A stretch of 64,000 bases of DNA from Synechococcus sp. PCC 7502 (lineage in GTDB: Bacteria > Cyanobacteriota > Cyanobacteriia > Pseudanabaenales > Pseudanabaenaceae): the NCBI RefSeq assembly GCF_000317085.1, contig NC_019702.1:960394-1024393 (forward strand), written 5' to 3'. The position numbers and the translations under genes are program-made. Within the stretch, counting starts at the first letter, position 1. Every line of letters begins with the position of its first letter. Shown one piece after another: positions 36,709 to 46,410 of this stretch. The notes beneath the pieces are model-generated. The model saw nothing but the letters and a program-made list of their open reading frames with translations. It did not search any database and had not been told where the DNA came from.

Positions 36709-39106
36709 GATCTTCGTCTCCTGTGTTGAAATCTTCAAGATTGGGTATTGACTCAATGTCAAGGGTTTGCACCTCTAGCCTAGGCGTGATCCCTGTATCC
36801 CCCAAGCTCAATAACAAAGAGTCTGGCAAACGGAAGAATTGAATACCTGCCAGTAATTTCCGTGCTAAAGCACCCATTTGTTCTGCTTGTAAACTAGTGC
36901 TTCGGGTTAAATCCGCAGTTTGGGTAGCTAATTTATCGATTTCACTCATGTACTGCACCGTAGTTTCAGCAGCATCAGCAATCTTAACACTAGACTCAGT
37001 AATACTCTGACCTGCATTTACCACCAACTCAGTCACTTTTTGAATGTCATAAAATGCCTTTTGCGATTGTTCAACCCCAGAGTTAAAGCCTTCCACTAGT
37101 CCACCCAAGCTTTGCACTTCGGAATCGATCGCACTTACTACAGATTGGATTTGGGCTGTCCGTTGTTGCAGAATTGCTAGCCCCTCGTTGGTCTGATTCG
37201 CTAGATTATTTACCTGTCCAGCGATCGCTTCAAATTCCCGTGCTACACCAATAAATTGCTTAGGGTCTCTTTGTTCCGCCGCCCGTGCCGCAACCAGAGT
37301 AGCATTAATTGCCAGTACCTGAGTTAAGGAAGCGATTTGCCCTTGATCCTGCACAAATTGTTCTGCTAACCCCACAAACTCACCCAGGGTTTTCATTTTT
37401 TGGACAATCTGGGCTGAGCCCTTTTGCAGAACTGAAATTCCTTCGGTTAGGGTGTTAATTGCCACCTGTCCTTCTTCCACCGTAGATTGCGCTGTGAGTA
37501 GAGATTGGTTGGCGGCACTAGCTTTAGTTGCTGAATCTTGGGCTGCGATCGCCACTTCCTCCGTTAAAGACACACCCTGAGCTACAGATTGAGCCTGCTC
37601 CACCGTATTGTCTGCCACGACCCTTGCTAATTTCTGTAAATCTTCTGCTCCATGCACCACCTGCTGAGTTGTACCTAATACACGGGCAATAATTTCTGCT
37701 AACTGCTCCCTCAACCGATTCAAAGTATCAGCTACTAGACCTGTGGCGCGATCACTAACCTCTGCCTCCATTGTTAAGTCACCCTCTTCCATTGCCGATA
37801 CCACATCTAGCAAGCCCCCAACCTCATCTTCTAGGAACTCTGCTTCTGCCTGCGATTGTCTGGCTTGGTTTAATCTTTCCTGAGCCTGTACTGCTGCCGA
37901 TACCTCTTCTCTAATTTTCTGCTCGTTTCTAGCAATTTGATTAATCAGCTTGTAAAAAGACTTAGATAACTGATCAATTTCATCTTGATTCCGCTCATCC
38001 TCAATGGAAGCCTCCCCCCTCTGTTCCGATATTTTTTCACATTCATCTAAGATCGGTTTAAGGCGATTATTAAGCTGCCGCACAAATATAAATACAACAA
38101 CACCTAATAACGCTGCCACACTCATAGAAGCTAGGAGAACACCGACAAAAATTGGGGTTAAAACCGATGACTGGGGAACTTGAGCCAGTAATAACCATTT
38201 AGTTGAAGGTATGCGCCGAAAAGCCCAGAAATCTCCGCCTGATTCAATTAATCCAGCAGGCTCAGATTGGATGCGATCCCAAATTTGACTAATCTCAGGA
38301 ATTGCCCTGTAACCCTTGATAGTATCTGATTTAGATAAATCTGGTGATGCCAATAGATAACCTTGGGAGCTTAAAATTAAAAAGGAGCCGTTATTATTTA
38401 GAACCTTAGTTTTTACTGCTTGGGAAAGGCTAGATAAGGTAACATCGGCAATAGCTAGACCAATCTTTTCTCCTGCTTGATCATTTAAGGGAGAAATAAA
38501 TGAGGTCATAATTATGCTGCTGTTAGTATTAGCGTCATTAAAAGTAAAGGGTTCTAGCCAAATCGGTTCTTTGGAACTAATTTTCTGACTAAATTCTCCT
38601 TTCTCCGCAAGGCTATTGCCCGAGTATAAAGTGGCAAGGTCTGCGTATTTAATATCATCCTTATCTACTCCTCTACTAAAATAAGGATAATAAAATTTGC
38701 GATTAGGAACTAACTGATTGGGTGATTGGGCAAGACCCATAGCATAGGCTAACCCAACATTTCGGAACTGCTCTAGTACCAATTGTTTATACAAGTCTGC
38801 ATCTTTAACATTAGCTTGCTTGAGAGACTTTGTGGCAGAACCCAATGCCAGTACGGACTGGTTAACAGTTAATAACTTAGACTCAATCCCATTGACTTCG
38901 GTATATACCTTCTGCTCAATTTCACGCTTGGCACCACTGACTAACTCATGGTAAAAGAAGTAAGATAGTCCTGCTAGTCCTAATAAAGCACTTCCCAGAA
39001 CGTAAATAAACAGCCTTGAACCCAAAGAAGACATTATGGGAATAGTAGGGTTTCCTGTGGCTTTCTGAGATCGGCTATTGAGAGAAGACGCTTTACCAAA
39101 TGACAT
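36701..39106 (-). CDS. Methyl-accepting chemotaxis-like receptor with dCache-like sensor (first of a tandem pair)
   Basis: This is an 801-residue PilJ-like receptor. A membrane segment at about 30-50 is followed by a large extracellular sensor region, probably dCache (GLAIADVTLSSLSQAV and GSFLILSSQGYLLASPDL segments). A second membrane segment, a HAMP-like region and a signalling domain with INATLVAARAAEQRDPKQF at the tip come next. The start could be M25 (MSSLGSRLFIYV). It lies 54 bases downstream of the cheW-like gene and is translationally coupled to the second receptor. The shared C-terminal halves of the pair suggest tandem duplication. Confidence 0.9.
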   Translation of the reverse strand: MSFGKASSLNSRSQKATGNPTIPIMSSLGSRLFIYVLGSALLGLAGLSYFFYHELVSGAKREIEQKVYTEVNGIESKLLTVNQSVLALGSATKSLKQANVKDADLYKQLVLEQFRNVGLAYAMGLAQSPNQLVPNRKFYYPYFSRGVDKDDIKYADLATLYSGNSLAEKGEFSQKISSKEPIWLEPFTFNDANTNSSIIMTSFISPLNDQAGEKIGLAIADVTLSSLSQAVKTKVLNNNGSFLILSSQGYLLASPDLSKSDTIKGYRAIPEISQIWDRIQSEPAGLIESGGDFWAFRRIPSTKWLLLAQVPQSSVLTPIFVGVLLASMSVAALLGVVVFIFVRQLNNRLKPILDECEKISEQRGEASIEDERNQDEIDQLSKSFYKLINQIARNEQKIREEVSAAVQAQERLNQARQSQAEAEFLEDEVGGLLDVVSAMEEGDLTMEAEVSDRATGLVADTLNRLREQLAEIIARVLGTTQQVVHGAEDLQKLARVVADNTVEQAQSVAQGVSLTEEVAIAAQDSATKASAANQSLLTAQSTVEEGQVAINTLTEGISVLQKGSAQIVQKMKTLGEFVGLAEQFVQDQGQIASLTQVLAINATLVAARAAEQRDPKQFIGVAREFEAIAGQVNNLANQTNEGLAILQQRTAQIQSVVSAIDSEVQSLGGLVEGFNSGVEQSQKAFYDIQKVTELVVNAGQSITESSVKIADAAETTVQYMSEIDKLATQTADLTRSTSLQAEQMGALARKLLAGIQFFRLPDSLLLSLGDTGITPRLEVQTLDIESIPNLEDFNTGDEDHG

Positions 39107-39160
39107 AACACCTCAACTAGTTAATAATAATTGGCTTGACCTTTAGAACCTTAAGATAGG

Positions 39161-39610
39161 CTAAGATAACGGATGCCATCGCAACGGCTCCCATAATGTT
39201 TCCCCTAAACGGGTTAATAAACCTTCCAACCTTAGGTATTCAGATTGCTTGACCTCAGAGCTTAATTGCAAATACTGATCCGAGGTAACACTACTAATAA
39301 CTCGATCAACAACCAAGCCCGCTCCAGCTATTTCTTCTAATTCCTCTGATAGTCTAACCACAGTAATTTTTTCAGGCACTAGAGCTTTAATTCCCTGTAA
39401 AGCCCGCTTCAAAGAAACCAAAGGCGTGATTACTCCCTGCTGTTGAACTAAACCCAGAATTGAGGGATTAAAAAATGGGATAGGCAAGAGTTCAGAGCGT
39501 TCAACAATCATGATCTCTGCCACAAACACATCAGGGAAAACCAACTGCAGATGATCTAAGCTAGCAAGAACGTAGCGACTATAGGAGGGTAGGGAATCTT
39601 GGGTGATCAT
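39161..39610 (-). CDS. CheW-like adaptor
   Basis: This 149-residue protein shows the CheW pattern: YVLASLDHLQLVFPDVFVAEI near the start (the hydrophobic strand plus binding loop), ILGLVQQQGVITPLVSLKR in the middle, and GLVVDRVISSV. It should couple the receptors downstream to the CheA hybrid. Its ATG overlaps the stop of the cheY gene (39607-39610, ATGA), so the two are translated together. Confidence 0.85.
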   Translation of the reverse strand: MITQDSLPSYSRYVLASLDHLQLVFPDVFVAEIMIVERSELLPIPFFNPSILGLVQQQGVITPLVSLKRALQGIKALVPEKITVVRLSEELEEIAGAGLVVDRVISSVTSDQYLQLSSEVKQSEYLRLEGLLTRLGETLWEPLRWHPLS

Positions 39611-39972
39611 TTGACTTTGTCTAATGCTTCAACAAGTGCCTCACGGCTTACAGGTTTTGGTAAATAGTCATCGGCTCCAGCTTTTTTAATTCCATAATCC
39701 ATCTCTAGTTTGGTGCGTTTAGTAGAGCTAAAAATGACGTACTGATTTGCTGTTTCAGGTGTAGAACGAATTTTTCTGAGAAACTTGTAACCATCTAGGT
39801 CTGGCATGACCACATCTAAAAACACAGCCTTATAGTTACCTTGAACAATTTTGTCCAAAGCCCCCTCTGTGCTTTCACATACATCAACATCATGTCCTAA
39901 GTCTTGGAGTAAAGACCTCAGTAAATGTCTTTCAGCCGCACTGTCATCAATTATTAAAAAGTTGCCCACCAT
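39607..39972 (-). CDS. CheY-like single-domain response regulator
   Basis: This is a 121-residue receiver domain. The acidic pair is in IIDDSAAER, the phospho-acceptor Asp in VFLDVVMPDLDGYKF, the Ser/Thr switch in FSSTKR and the Lys in YLPKP. It corresponds by position to PilH in Pil-Chp type operons. It has no output domain and probably acts by binding a motor or pilus component. Confidence 0.93.
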   Translation of the reverse strand: MVGNFLIIDDSAAERHLLRSLLQDLGHDVDVCESTEGALDKIVQGNYKAVFLDVVMPDLDGYKFLRKIRSTPETANQYVIFSSTKRTKLEMDYGIKKAGADDYLPKPVSREALVEALDKVK

Positions 39973-40015
39973 ATAATTCGCTTAATGTCTTACAAAATTT
40001 ATTGAACTAAACTAA

Positions 40016-41266
40016 TCACACAAGTACATCCGAAGGTAAAGGTGCAACCTCTCTTAGGAGTGATCGCAGCTGTTCGCGGAATGATTCCGTATCTTCAGAA
40101 GTTCTGGGTTTTGCAATAAACCTGCAACTTGCCCACTTGGCTCTAAAACTATTGGTCATACTATTTTCTGCCGTTACCATAACCAAAGGAGTTGAGGCTA
40201 AGGTTGGTTGTCGCCGAATCTGTTTAATTAACTCAAACCCATTTAACCCCGGCATATTTATATCCAGAAATACCACTGAAGGGTTATGGGCTAATATCAT
40301 CTGGGTAGCATTGGTAGCATCATCAGTTAGATTAACTTGATAACCCCAACCTGTGAGCAAATCTCTAAACTGACGTAATAAAACTGGCGAGTCATCCACC
40401 ACAAATACACTGGGTTTTCCTGCAATTGTATCGGTACGGATAATATCGGGTACAACGCTAGTAAGGCTATCGGGTGACTCCCGTTCTGGTAAAGGCAATA
40501 TAGAAACTATATTTTTCTGTGCCAGTTTATCTAATAACAAAGCACTGCGATAAATAGGTTGCTTAAAGCTGTCGGCAATTTCGCAAATCCGATGCTGACC
40601 CGTAGTAACCTTAGCAAACATTGGAAAATTATCGTTACCAACCCTAGCTAACATATTGGCGGCATCTATTAACTGCACGGTTTGATAAGGATGCTTAACA
40701 CATTGAAATTGGAGCCATTGCTTCGCTTCGCTACTTGCTTTAGTCTCTAATAGAGGAAGCTGCCATACGGGTAGATTGGAGTTTAATCCATTAATTGGAC
40801 GCCACACAAACGAAAACCTATCCTCAAGGTGCAGAGCCAACATACTTTCCAGTAAAACTTCCTTAAGAACAGCTTTGGTTGGCTCGGGATAGCGTTTAAA
40901 GACTTGGGTAATGAAAGGATAAGAATATGGTTTAGTACTTTGCTTTTGATCCCATTCAGGTAATCTTGCAAACTGCATTCCCGCATTCGCAAACTTACGA
41001 GTTAGGGTTTGCATAACTTGCCCTTCCTCTTCCATAAGCACAAGTCCCCCCATTTTCATAAGTATTTTCCACTTATGGTATGGAGTTTCAATCTGCAGAA
41101 TACCTGTGGAACGGACAATTACTCTCATAGCTGCTAGTAAAGTTAGTAAGGAGGCATCCTTTACTACCTGACCTTCCGCAGGAACGTTCACAGGCGCAGA
41201 TTCTGAGGCACGAGACATTTGCTGATCTAGAATACTTTGAAGTATTTCTTCTTGAGGATTAGACAT
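40016..41266 (-). CDS. PatA-type response regulator (DUF4388 + receiver)
   Basis: This is a protein of about 416 residues from the ATG at 41266 (MSNPQEEILQS); the frame extends 17 codons upstream. The N-terminal half begins with the region KDASLLTLLAAMRVIVRSTG and the GGLVLM strand, characteristic of the PATAN/DUF4388 domain. The C-terminal receiver has VDDSPVLLRQF, FLDINMPGLNG, TAEN and KPRTS. Relatives are PatA (heterocyst pattern) and PilG/TaxP-like regulators. As first gene of the cluster it is probably the PilG-like partner of the CheA hybrid. Confidence 0.87.
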   Translation of the reverse strand: MSNPQEEILQSILDQQMSRASESAPVNVPAEGQVVKDASLLTLLAAMRVIVRSTGILQIETPYHKWKILMKMGGLVLMEEEGQVMQTLTRKFANAGMQFARLPEWDQKQSTKPYSYPFITQVFKRYPEPTKAVLKEVLLESMLALHLEDRFSFVWRPINGLNSNLPVWQLPLLETKASSEAKQWLQFQCVKHPYQTVQLIDAANMLARVGNDNFPMFAKVTTGQHRICEIADSFKQPIYRSALLLDKLAQKNIVSILPLPERESPDSLTSVVPDIIRTDTIAGKPSVFVVDDSPVLLRQFRDLLTGWGYQVNLTDDATNATQMILAHNPSVVFLDINMPGLNGFELIKQIRRQPTLASTPLVMVTAENSMTNSFRAKWASCRFIAKPRTSEDTESFREQLRSLLREVAPLPSDVLV

Positions 41267-41533
41267 GACAAAACACTCTATACCACTGTGAATAGTATTT
41301 AAACTTTGATGGAACAACTATAGTTTTAGAAGTTTTAGATCATAAGTTTTAGATAATAGAATCTATAAATTTATAAAGAATTTATCATCTATCGACATAA
41401 TAGCAGCAACTAGCCTAATGTTGAACTGGCACTGTTTTTTATTTTTGCATAATTTTCTCTGGACAAAACTAGGCTGTATAGAAATCTTAAATAGTATACA
41501 TAGTCAACGTATGCCCGCCCAATTTACCGAGCT

Positions 41534-42124
41534 TTAAAATATCTGATTTGATGCTATTACATGGTTTATGTTTAAGCTGCTAGATTGTGGTTGAGGTTTA
41601 AGAGTAGGTGGTTTGGGAGGGGGAATTAGAAGTAAAATAGCTGAGGCGATCGCTAAGGTGCTAACTCCTATAAATGCTGGTAAAACCGCAACTGAAGACT
41701 TGGAGGAATGTGCCACAGGCTCAATCACAACTTTTAGATCAAGCATAACTTGGGGATCAGTGCAAAGTTGATCAATACTTTCAGTTAAATCAAATAGTTG
41801 TACAGTATCCAAACTGATTTCTACAGGCTGATTTAGATCGCTGGATTTAATAGAGAGTTTGTGTAAGTAGTCTCCAACAACTTCTAGACGCACTGACTGA
41901 TCGTCAACTGTAGTGGGAATTGCTGCTTGTAAAGCCTGAACATAGGTGCTTGTAGATCTAATTAGACTCTCTAGTAAATCTCTTCCCCCTGTAACCTTGG
42001 TACCGTTATGGTGAAATTTAAACTCAAACCCAGTTAAAATCGATAATTTGTTTCCTACCTCTGCGCTTATACCTTCAATTTGCAGAGTACAACTAGGTAA
42101 GCTATAGAGGCGTTGAATAGGCAT
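41534..42124 (-). CDS. DUF4335 family protein
   Basis: This 196-residue protein begins MPIQRLYSLPSCTLQIEGIS, a start typical of the cyanobacterial DUF4335 family. A hydrophobic segment (about residues 153-170) with a proline-rich run (PPPKPPTLKP) follows near the C-terminus. It follows the DUF3038 gene by 19 bases on the same strand; the two families are regularly paired in cyanobacteria. The role is unknown. Confidence 0.8.
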   Translation of the reverse strand: MPIQRLYSLPSCTLQIEGISAEVGNKLSILTGFEFKFHHNGTKVTGGRDLLESLIRSTSTYVQALQAAIPTTVDDQSVRLEVVGDYLHKLSIKSSDLNQPVEISLDTVQLFDLTESIDQLCTDPQVMLDLKVVIEPVAHSSKSSVAVLPAFIGVSTLAIASAILLLIPPPKPPTLKPQPQSSSLNINHVIASNQIF

Positions 42125-42143
42125 AGTTCATTTTTAGGATCAA

Positions 42144-42728
42144 TTACTTTTTAGAACCAATTAAATTACTCCAAAGTCTCTGCTCTCCTAAACTACCACT
42201 ACAGAATAATAACTGAGTTAATAGATGGGTTCCTAGGTCTTGGATTTGTTGATCATTAAGTATAGATGGCGATCGCATTCTACTTAGGAACAAATCATGA
42301 AACTGGTGTAAGTAGGCATTTAAATAACCGAGATTATTTTGTAATCCTAGAGGCTCAATTTTGTTTTCACTGGCTTGGTAACTTGTAATGACTAACAATC
42401 GCAGGTGCGTATTAATTCTTCTGGCAATATGACAAATAATTACAACTATAGCTTTTGCTTCTTGCCAAGTCATAGTACCCCTCTGGTAGTTACGTCTATA
42501 GGGATTTGTGTTACGCATCCGCCAAAGACTAACTCGATTAGGAATTACGTCATTTAAAGCCAACTGCTCCACCAACTCAAGAATTACTTCTGTCGCCTGT
42601 AAATCAATGGCTTCGATCGCCAAAAGTAAATGATCCAAATCTACACGTATAGCTGGTGAACACCCCTGAGTTTGGGGCAGTTGTAGCTCAATAGATGGTT
42701 GAGGAAGTTGTAAGGTATTTGCCTGCAT
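42144..42728 (-). CDS. DUF3038 family protein
   Basis: This is a 194-residue, helix-rich soluble protein. The segments RVDLDHLLLAIEAIDLQATE and NRVSLWRMRNTNPYRR fit the cyanobacterial DUF3038 family. No catalytic motif is visible. It is encoded between rpsD and the DUF4335 gene. The function is not known; close pairing with DUF4335 suggests they work together. Confidence 0.8.
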   Translation of the reverse strand: MQANTLQLPQPSIELQLPQTQGCSPAIRVDLDHLLLAIEAIDLQATEVILELVEQLALNDVIPNRVSLWRMRNTNPYRRNYQRGTMTWQEAKAIVVIICHIARRINTHLRLLVITSYQASENKIEPLGLQNNLGYLNAYLHQFHDLFLSRMRSPSILNDQQIQDLGTHLLTQLLFCSGSLGEQRLWSNLIGSKK

Positions 42729-42787
42729 AGTTAGCAGTATAGGGGCTGAAGAGCTTGTTAAGTAGCTAACTGTATAGAAAATTAGGA

Positions 42788-43396
42788 CTAGGCTTGACGT
42801 GAATAGTATTCAACCACAAGTAGTTCATTGACTTGAAGGGCAATCCACTCCCGTTCAACAACTCCATTGATCTTGGCAGTTAATTTTGCCTTCTCAAATT
42901 CGAGATGGCTAGGGGTATTAGCTAGCCCGGGAAATTCTAAGTTCTGCTCAACCAATTTACGAGATTTTTCGGAATCCTTAACACCGAGAACTTCACCAGG
43001 ACGACAACCATAGCTGGGAATCGATACAACCTTACCATTGATGGTGATATGCCCATGACGAACCAATTGACGAGCCGCAGGAATTGTTGGTGCCATGCCA
43101 GTTCTAAACACAGTATTATCTAGGCGCATTTCTAAAAGTTGCAACAGGACTAAACCTGTGGAACCTTTAACCCTACGAGCTTGACGCACATAGCGTAGGA
43201 GTTGTCTTTCAGTTAAGCCATAGTTAAAGCGTAGTTTCTGCTTTTCTTCTAGGCGGACGCCATACTCGGATTTTTTCTTACGTTCTTGCCCATGTTGTCC
43301 AGGTGGATAGGCATGTTTAGGTTGCTTACGGCTGAGACCGGGTAGCTCTCCCAGTCTTCGTACAATTCTGAGGCGCGGTCCTCGGTATCGAGACAT
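42788..43396 (-). CDS. rpsD: 30S ribosomal protein S4
   Basis: This is a 202-residue primary 16S rRNA-binding protein of the small subunit. The start [20 protein letters not shown] is the classic S4 N-terminus, and the S4 RNA-binding domain begins near [15 protein letters not shown] and ends around [12 protein letters not shown]. It has no zinc-cysteine cluster at the N-terminus, as is common in cyanobacteria and plastids. The gene is transcribed away from zwf; the shared upstream region holds a long perfect inverted repeat. Confidence 0.98.
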   Translation of the reverse strand: MSRYRGPRLRIVRRLGELPGLSRKQPKHAYPPGQHGQERKKKSEYGVRLEEKQKLRFNYGLTERQLLRYVRQARRVKGSTGLVLLQLLEMRLDNTVFRTGMAPTIPAARQLVRHGHITINGKVVSIPSYGCRPGEVLGVKDSEKSRKLVEQNLEFPGLANTPSHLEFEKAKLTAKINGVVEREWIALQVNELLVVEYYSRQA

Positions 43397-43502
43397 GATG
43401 TTCCTTGATAATTGATATTTTTACAGGCTTTCTAGTATAAACCGAATTTCCAAAAGTTGCTAGATTAAATTTGATCTAGTTTGTATTTATTTTGGCTAAC
43501 TG

Positions 43503-43556
43503 TTTTGCTTAACTTATAAAATTATTTGGTGAAATTATTTTATAAGTTAAGCAAAA
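43503..43556. promoter_or_regulatory. Perfect 20-bp inverted repeat between divergent rpsD and zwf
   Basis: The left arm TTTTGCTTAACTTATAAAAT (43503-43522) and the right arm ATTTTATAAGTTAAGCAAAA (43537-43556) are exact reverse complements around a 14-base spacer. The two flanking genes point away from it, so it is not a simple 3'-end terminator of either. It lies about 107 bases upstream of the rpsD start and 113 upstream of the zwf start. It could be a double regulator site, a cruciform-forming element or a small mobile relic. Which one cannot be decided here. Confidence 0.75.
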
Positions 43557-43669
43557 TTATAAAAGCTAAAGAAAAAAAGGGTTAAATTCAGGGATCATTA
43601 AGGTTTAGCTAAAATGCTGGTGTCATATTTAACATCAATCATAGTTAACATAATAATGACTCAGCTCCT

Positions 43670-45199
43670 ATGGTACAAATACTAGAAAATCCTTTACGTG
43701 TTGGGCTACAGCAGGAAAGAACTCCTGAACCTTTGATTTTGGTGATATTTGGGGCATCGGGAGACTTAACTGCTCGGAAGTTAGTACCAGCTATTTATCA
43801 CCTCAAGCAACAACGTCGATTACCTGCGGAGTTAACTATTGTGGGGGTGGCACGACGACCTTGGAGTCATGATTATTTCCGTCAGCAGATGCGGGAAGGC
43901 ATAGAGCAGTTTTCTGATGGTATTGGGGCGGAACCTCTATGGGAAAACTTTGAGCAAGGGTTATTTTACTGTGCCGCCGATATGGATAACCCCGATGATT
44001 ATCAAAAGCTTAATGCCCTACTTACGGAGATTGATCAAAAGCGTGGCACTAGAGGAAATCGAGTTTTTTATCTAGCTGTAGCACCAAAATTTTTCCCTGA
44101 AGCAATTAATCAACTGGGAACAGCAGGCATGATTAAGGATGCACTTAAAACTAGATTAGTAATTGAAAAGCCCTTTGGTCGAGACTTAGCCTCATGTCAA
44201 GAGCTTAATCAGGTGGTGCAGAGGGTTTGTAATGAAAGCCAAGTTTATCGGATTGATCATTATCTTGGCAAAGAAACTGTGCAGAATCTCTTGGTTTTGC
44301 GCTTTGCCAATGCTATTTTTGAGCCGCTATGGAATCGCCAGTTTGTCGATCATATTCAAATTACCGTTGCTGAGACAGTGGGTGTAGAGGATCGAGCGGG
44401 ATACTATGAAAGTTCGGGCGCATTACGGGATATGTTGCAAAACCACCTTATGCAGCTTTTTTGCTTAACTGCTATGGAGCCTCCTAATACTATGGATGCT
44501 GATTCATTGCGTAATGAGAAGGTAAAAGTAATTCAATCTACCCGCTTATCTGATAGCCGTGATTTAACTTTTTCAGGAATTCGCGCCCAGTATGGAGTCG
44601 GAGCAATTAAGGGTAAGCCTGTGCCTGCCTATCGCACCGAACCCAATGTTAATCCTGAGTCCACGGTTCCTACCTATGTGGCAATGAAATTCTTTGTGGA
44701 TAATTGGCGTTGGCAAGGTGTGCCATTTTATTTACGCACAGGCAAACGGATGCCTAAAAAAGTAAGTGAGATTGCGATCCAATTTCGAGATGTACCTCTA
44801 ACACTATTTCAGTCGGCGGCAAAGCAGGTTAGTCCTAATATTCTCGCTCTGAGGATTCAACCCAATGAAGGTATAGCTTTGAGATTTGAGGCTAAGATGC
44901 CCGGTGCGGATTTGCGATCGCGATCGGTGGAAATGGACTTTGGCTATGGTAAAACCTTTGGAGTTGAGGGTTCTGATTCCTATGAGCGACTATTGCTAGA
45001 CTGTATGTTGGGAGATCAAACTTTATTTACCCGTGGTGATGAGGTGGAAGCGGCGTGGAAAGTTGTTACGCCTGCACTTTCGGTGTGGGATCAACCCAGC
45101 GATCCAACCCTAATTCCCCAGTATCAAGCAGGTTCTTGGGGCCCCCTAGAGGCGGATATTATGCTCAATCGTGACGGTCGACAATGGCGAAGATTGTAG
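43670..45199 (+). CDS. zwf: Glucose-6-phosphate 1-dehydrogenase
   Basis: This is a 509-residue enzyme that commits glucose 6-phosphate to the oxidative pentose phosphate pathway with NADP+. The NADP-binding [11 protein letters not shown] is near residue 28. The substrate/catalytic motif [21 protein letters not shown] includes the catalytic His. The length matches cyanobacterial Zwf. It is followed 42 bases later by opcA on the same strand. In cyanobacteria this enzyme supplies NADPH in the dark and is controlled by redox state via OpcA. Confidence 0.97.
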   Translation: MVQILENPLRVGLQQERTPEPLILVIFGASGDLTARKLVPAIYHLKQQRRLPAELTIVGVARRPWSHDYFRQQMREGIEQFSDGIGAEPLWENFEQGLFYCAADMDNPDDYQKLNALLTEIDQKRGTRGNRVFYLAVAPKFFPEAINQLGTAGMIKDALKTRLVIEKPFGRDLASCQELNQVVQRVCNESQVYRIDHYLGKETVQNLLVLRFANAIFEPLWNRQFVDHIQITVAETVGVEDRAGYYESSGALRDMLQNHLMQLFCLTAMEPPNTMDADSLRNEKVKVIQSTRLSDSRDLTFSGIRAQYGVGAIKGKPVPAYRTEPNVNPESTVPTYVAMKFFVDNWRWQGVPFYLRTGKRMPKKVSEIAIQFRDVPLTLFQSAAKQVSPNILALRIQPNEGIALRFEAKMPGADLRSRSVEMDFGYGKTFGVEGSDSYERLLLDCMLGDQTLFTRGDEVEAAWKVVTPALSVWDQPSDPTLIPQYQAGSWGPLEADIMLNRDGRQWRRL

Positions 45200-45241
45200 T
45201 AGTTCACTTATAAAATAAAACGAGTAAAACGAGGAGGTTTT

Positions 45242-46351
45242 ATGCAGTCAGCATCAGTTTTATCTCTACAAGCACCAAAAGATGTATCTCTATCCCAGAT
45301 TGAGCTTGAACTTAGCAAAATTTGGCAATCCTATGGTGACACGGCTGCCGCTAGGGCAACAACTTTTAACCTATTGGTTTATGAGCCTGAAAATGAAGTT
45401 GGGGCAAGGTTGGTTTCGATTGATACCATATCTAGTCAAAATCCCTGTAGGGTGATCGACCTTTGTCCGATCTCTGGGGAAGATGAGGGTATTACTGCCC
45501 AAGTTGCTGCCTACTGCCCTATTCAGAAAACTTCTAGTTCTTTAATTTGCGGTGAATATATTACCCTCAGGGGAACTAGGGAGGCTTTTAGTCGGATTCA
45601 TCCCCTATTATCAGATTTGGTGATTCCTGATTTGCCTACGTTTGTCTGGTGGAAAGATAGTCCCGCTCCCTATACGAAGATGTTTGAGCGCTTAACCAAT
45701 TTGAGCGATCGCATGATTTTTGATTCGGCATTTTTCAAGGACTCGGAAGCGGATTTATTAAAAATGTATGAATTGATTAATAATCATGCCCAAGTTGCTG
45801 ATTTAAATTGGCGACGCTTAGCTCCTTGGCAAGAACTGACAGCCCAAGCCTTTGACTCTCCCGACCGCCGTCCCGGAGCATGGAAGGTAGATCGAGTCAC
45901 CATTGACTATGAAAAGGGTAATAGTACCCAAGCTTTAATGTTTTTAGGCTGGTTGGCGAGCCGCTTAGATTGGCAGCCAATATCTTTGGTTAAAGAAGGG
46001 GGGGATTATAACATTCAAAAAATTAGGTTTATTGGACGCAATAATCTGGATGTTCAAGCTGAACTAGCAGCAATTCCCGTTGGTGATGTTGGTGATGTGG
46101 AAGGCGATTTAGTCGGACTAAAATTAACCTCTACCGATCCTGATGCGGAAATTTCTAATGTATTCTGTTCGGAATCCATGGGCTGTATGCGGATGGAGGC
46201 GGGCGCACAGAGTATCCAGACTTATCAGGTATCTCCCCTTTCTGATCAAAGTGCAAATCTTCTGCTCAGTCAGCAATTACAACGCTGGGGCAGAGAGGTG
46301 CTATATGAGGAAAGTTTAGCTTTGACGGCGGAAATCCTTAAGCTATCTTGA
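45242..46351 (+). CDS. opcA: Glucose-6-phosphate dehydrogenase assembly/activator protein OpcA
   Basis: This is a 369-residue allosteric activator of Zwf. Family features include the LPTFVWWKDSPAPYTKMF segment and the C-terminal QQLQRWGREVLYEESLALTA. A strong AGGAGG ribosome-binding site (45232-45237) lies 4 bases before the ATG. The zwf-opcA order is conserved in cyanobacteria and indicates one operon. Two cysteines are candidates for the thioredoxin-linked switch described for OpcA (the CSESMGC segment), but that is inference. Confidence 0.93.
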   Translation: MQSASVLSLQAPKDVSLSQIELELSKIWQSYGDTAAARATTFNLLVYEPENEVGARLVSIDTISSQNPCRVIDLCPISGEDEGITAQVAAYCPIQKTSSSLICGEYITLRGTREAFSRIHPLLSDLVIPDLPTFVWWKDSPAPYTKMFERLTNLSDRMIFDSAFFKDSEADLLKMYELINNHAQVADLNWRRLAPWQELTAQAFDSPDRRPGAWKVDRVTIDYEKGNSTQALMFLGWLASRLDWQPISLVKEGGDYNIQKIRFIGRNNLDVQAELAAIPVGDVGDVEGDLVGLKLTSTDPDAEISNVFCSESMGCMRMEAGAQSIQTYQVSPLSDQSANLLLSQQLQRWGREVLYEESLALTAEILKLS

Positions 46352-46410
46352 TGGCAATCTATGACAATCCACCGCCTAATAATTTGCCCAATGATTCTAA
46401 AATGCTAAGC

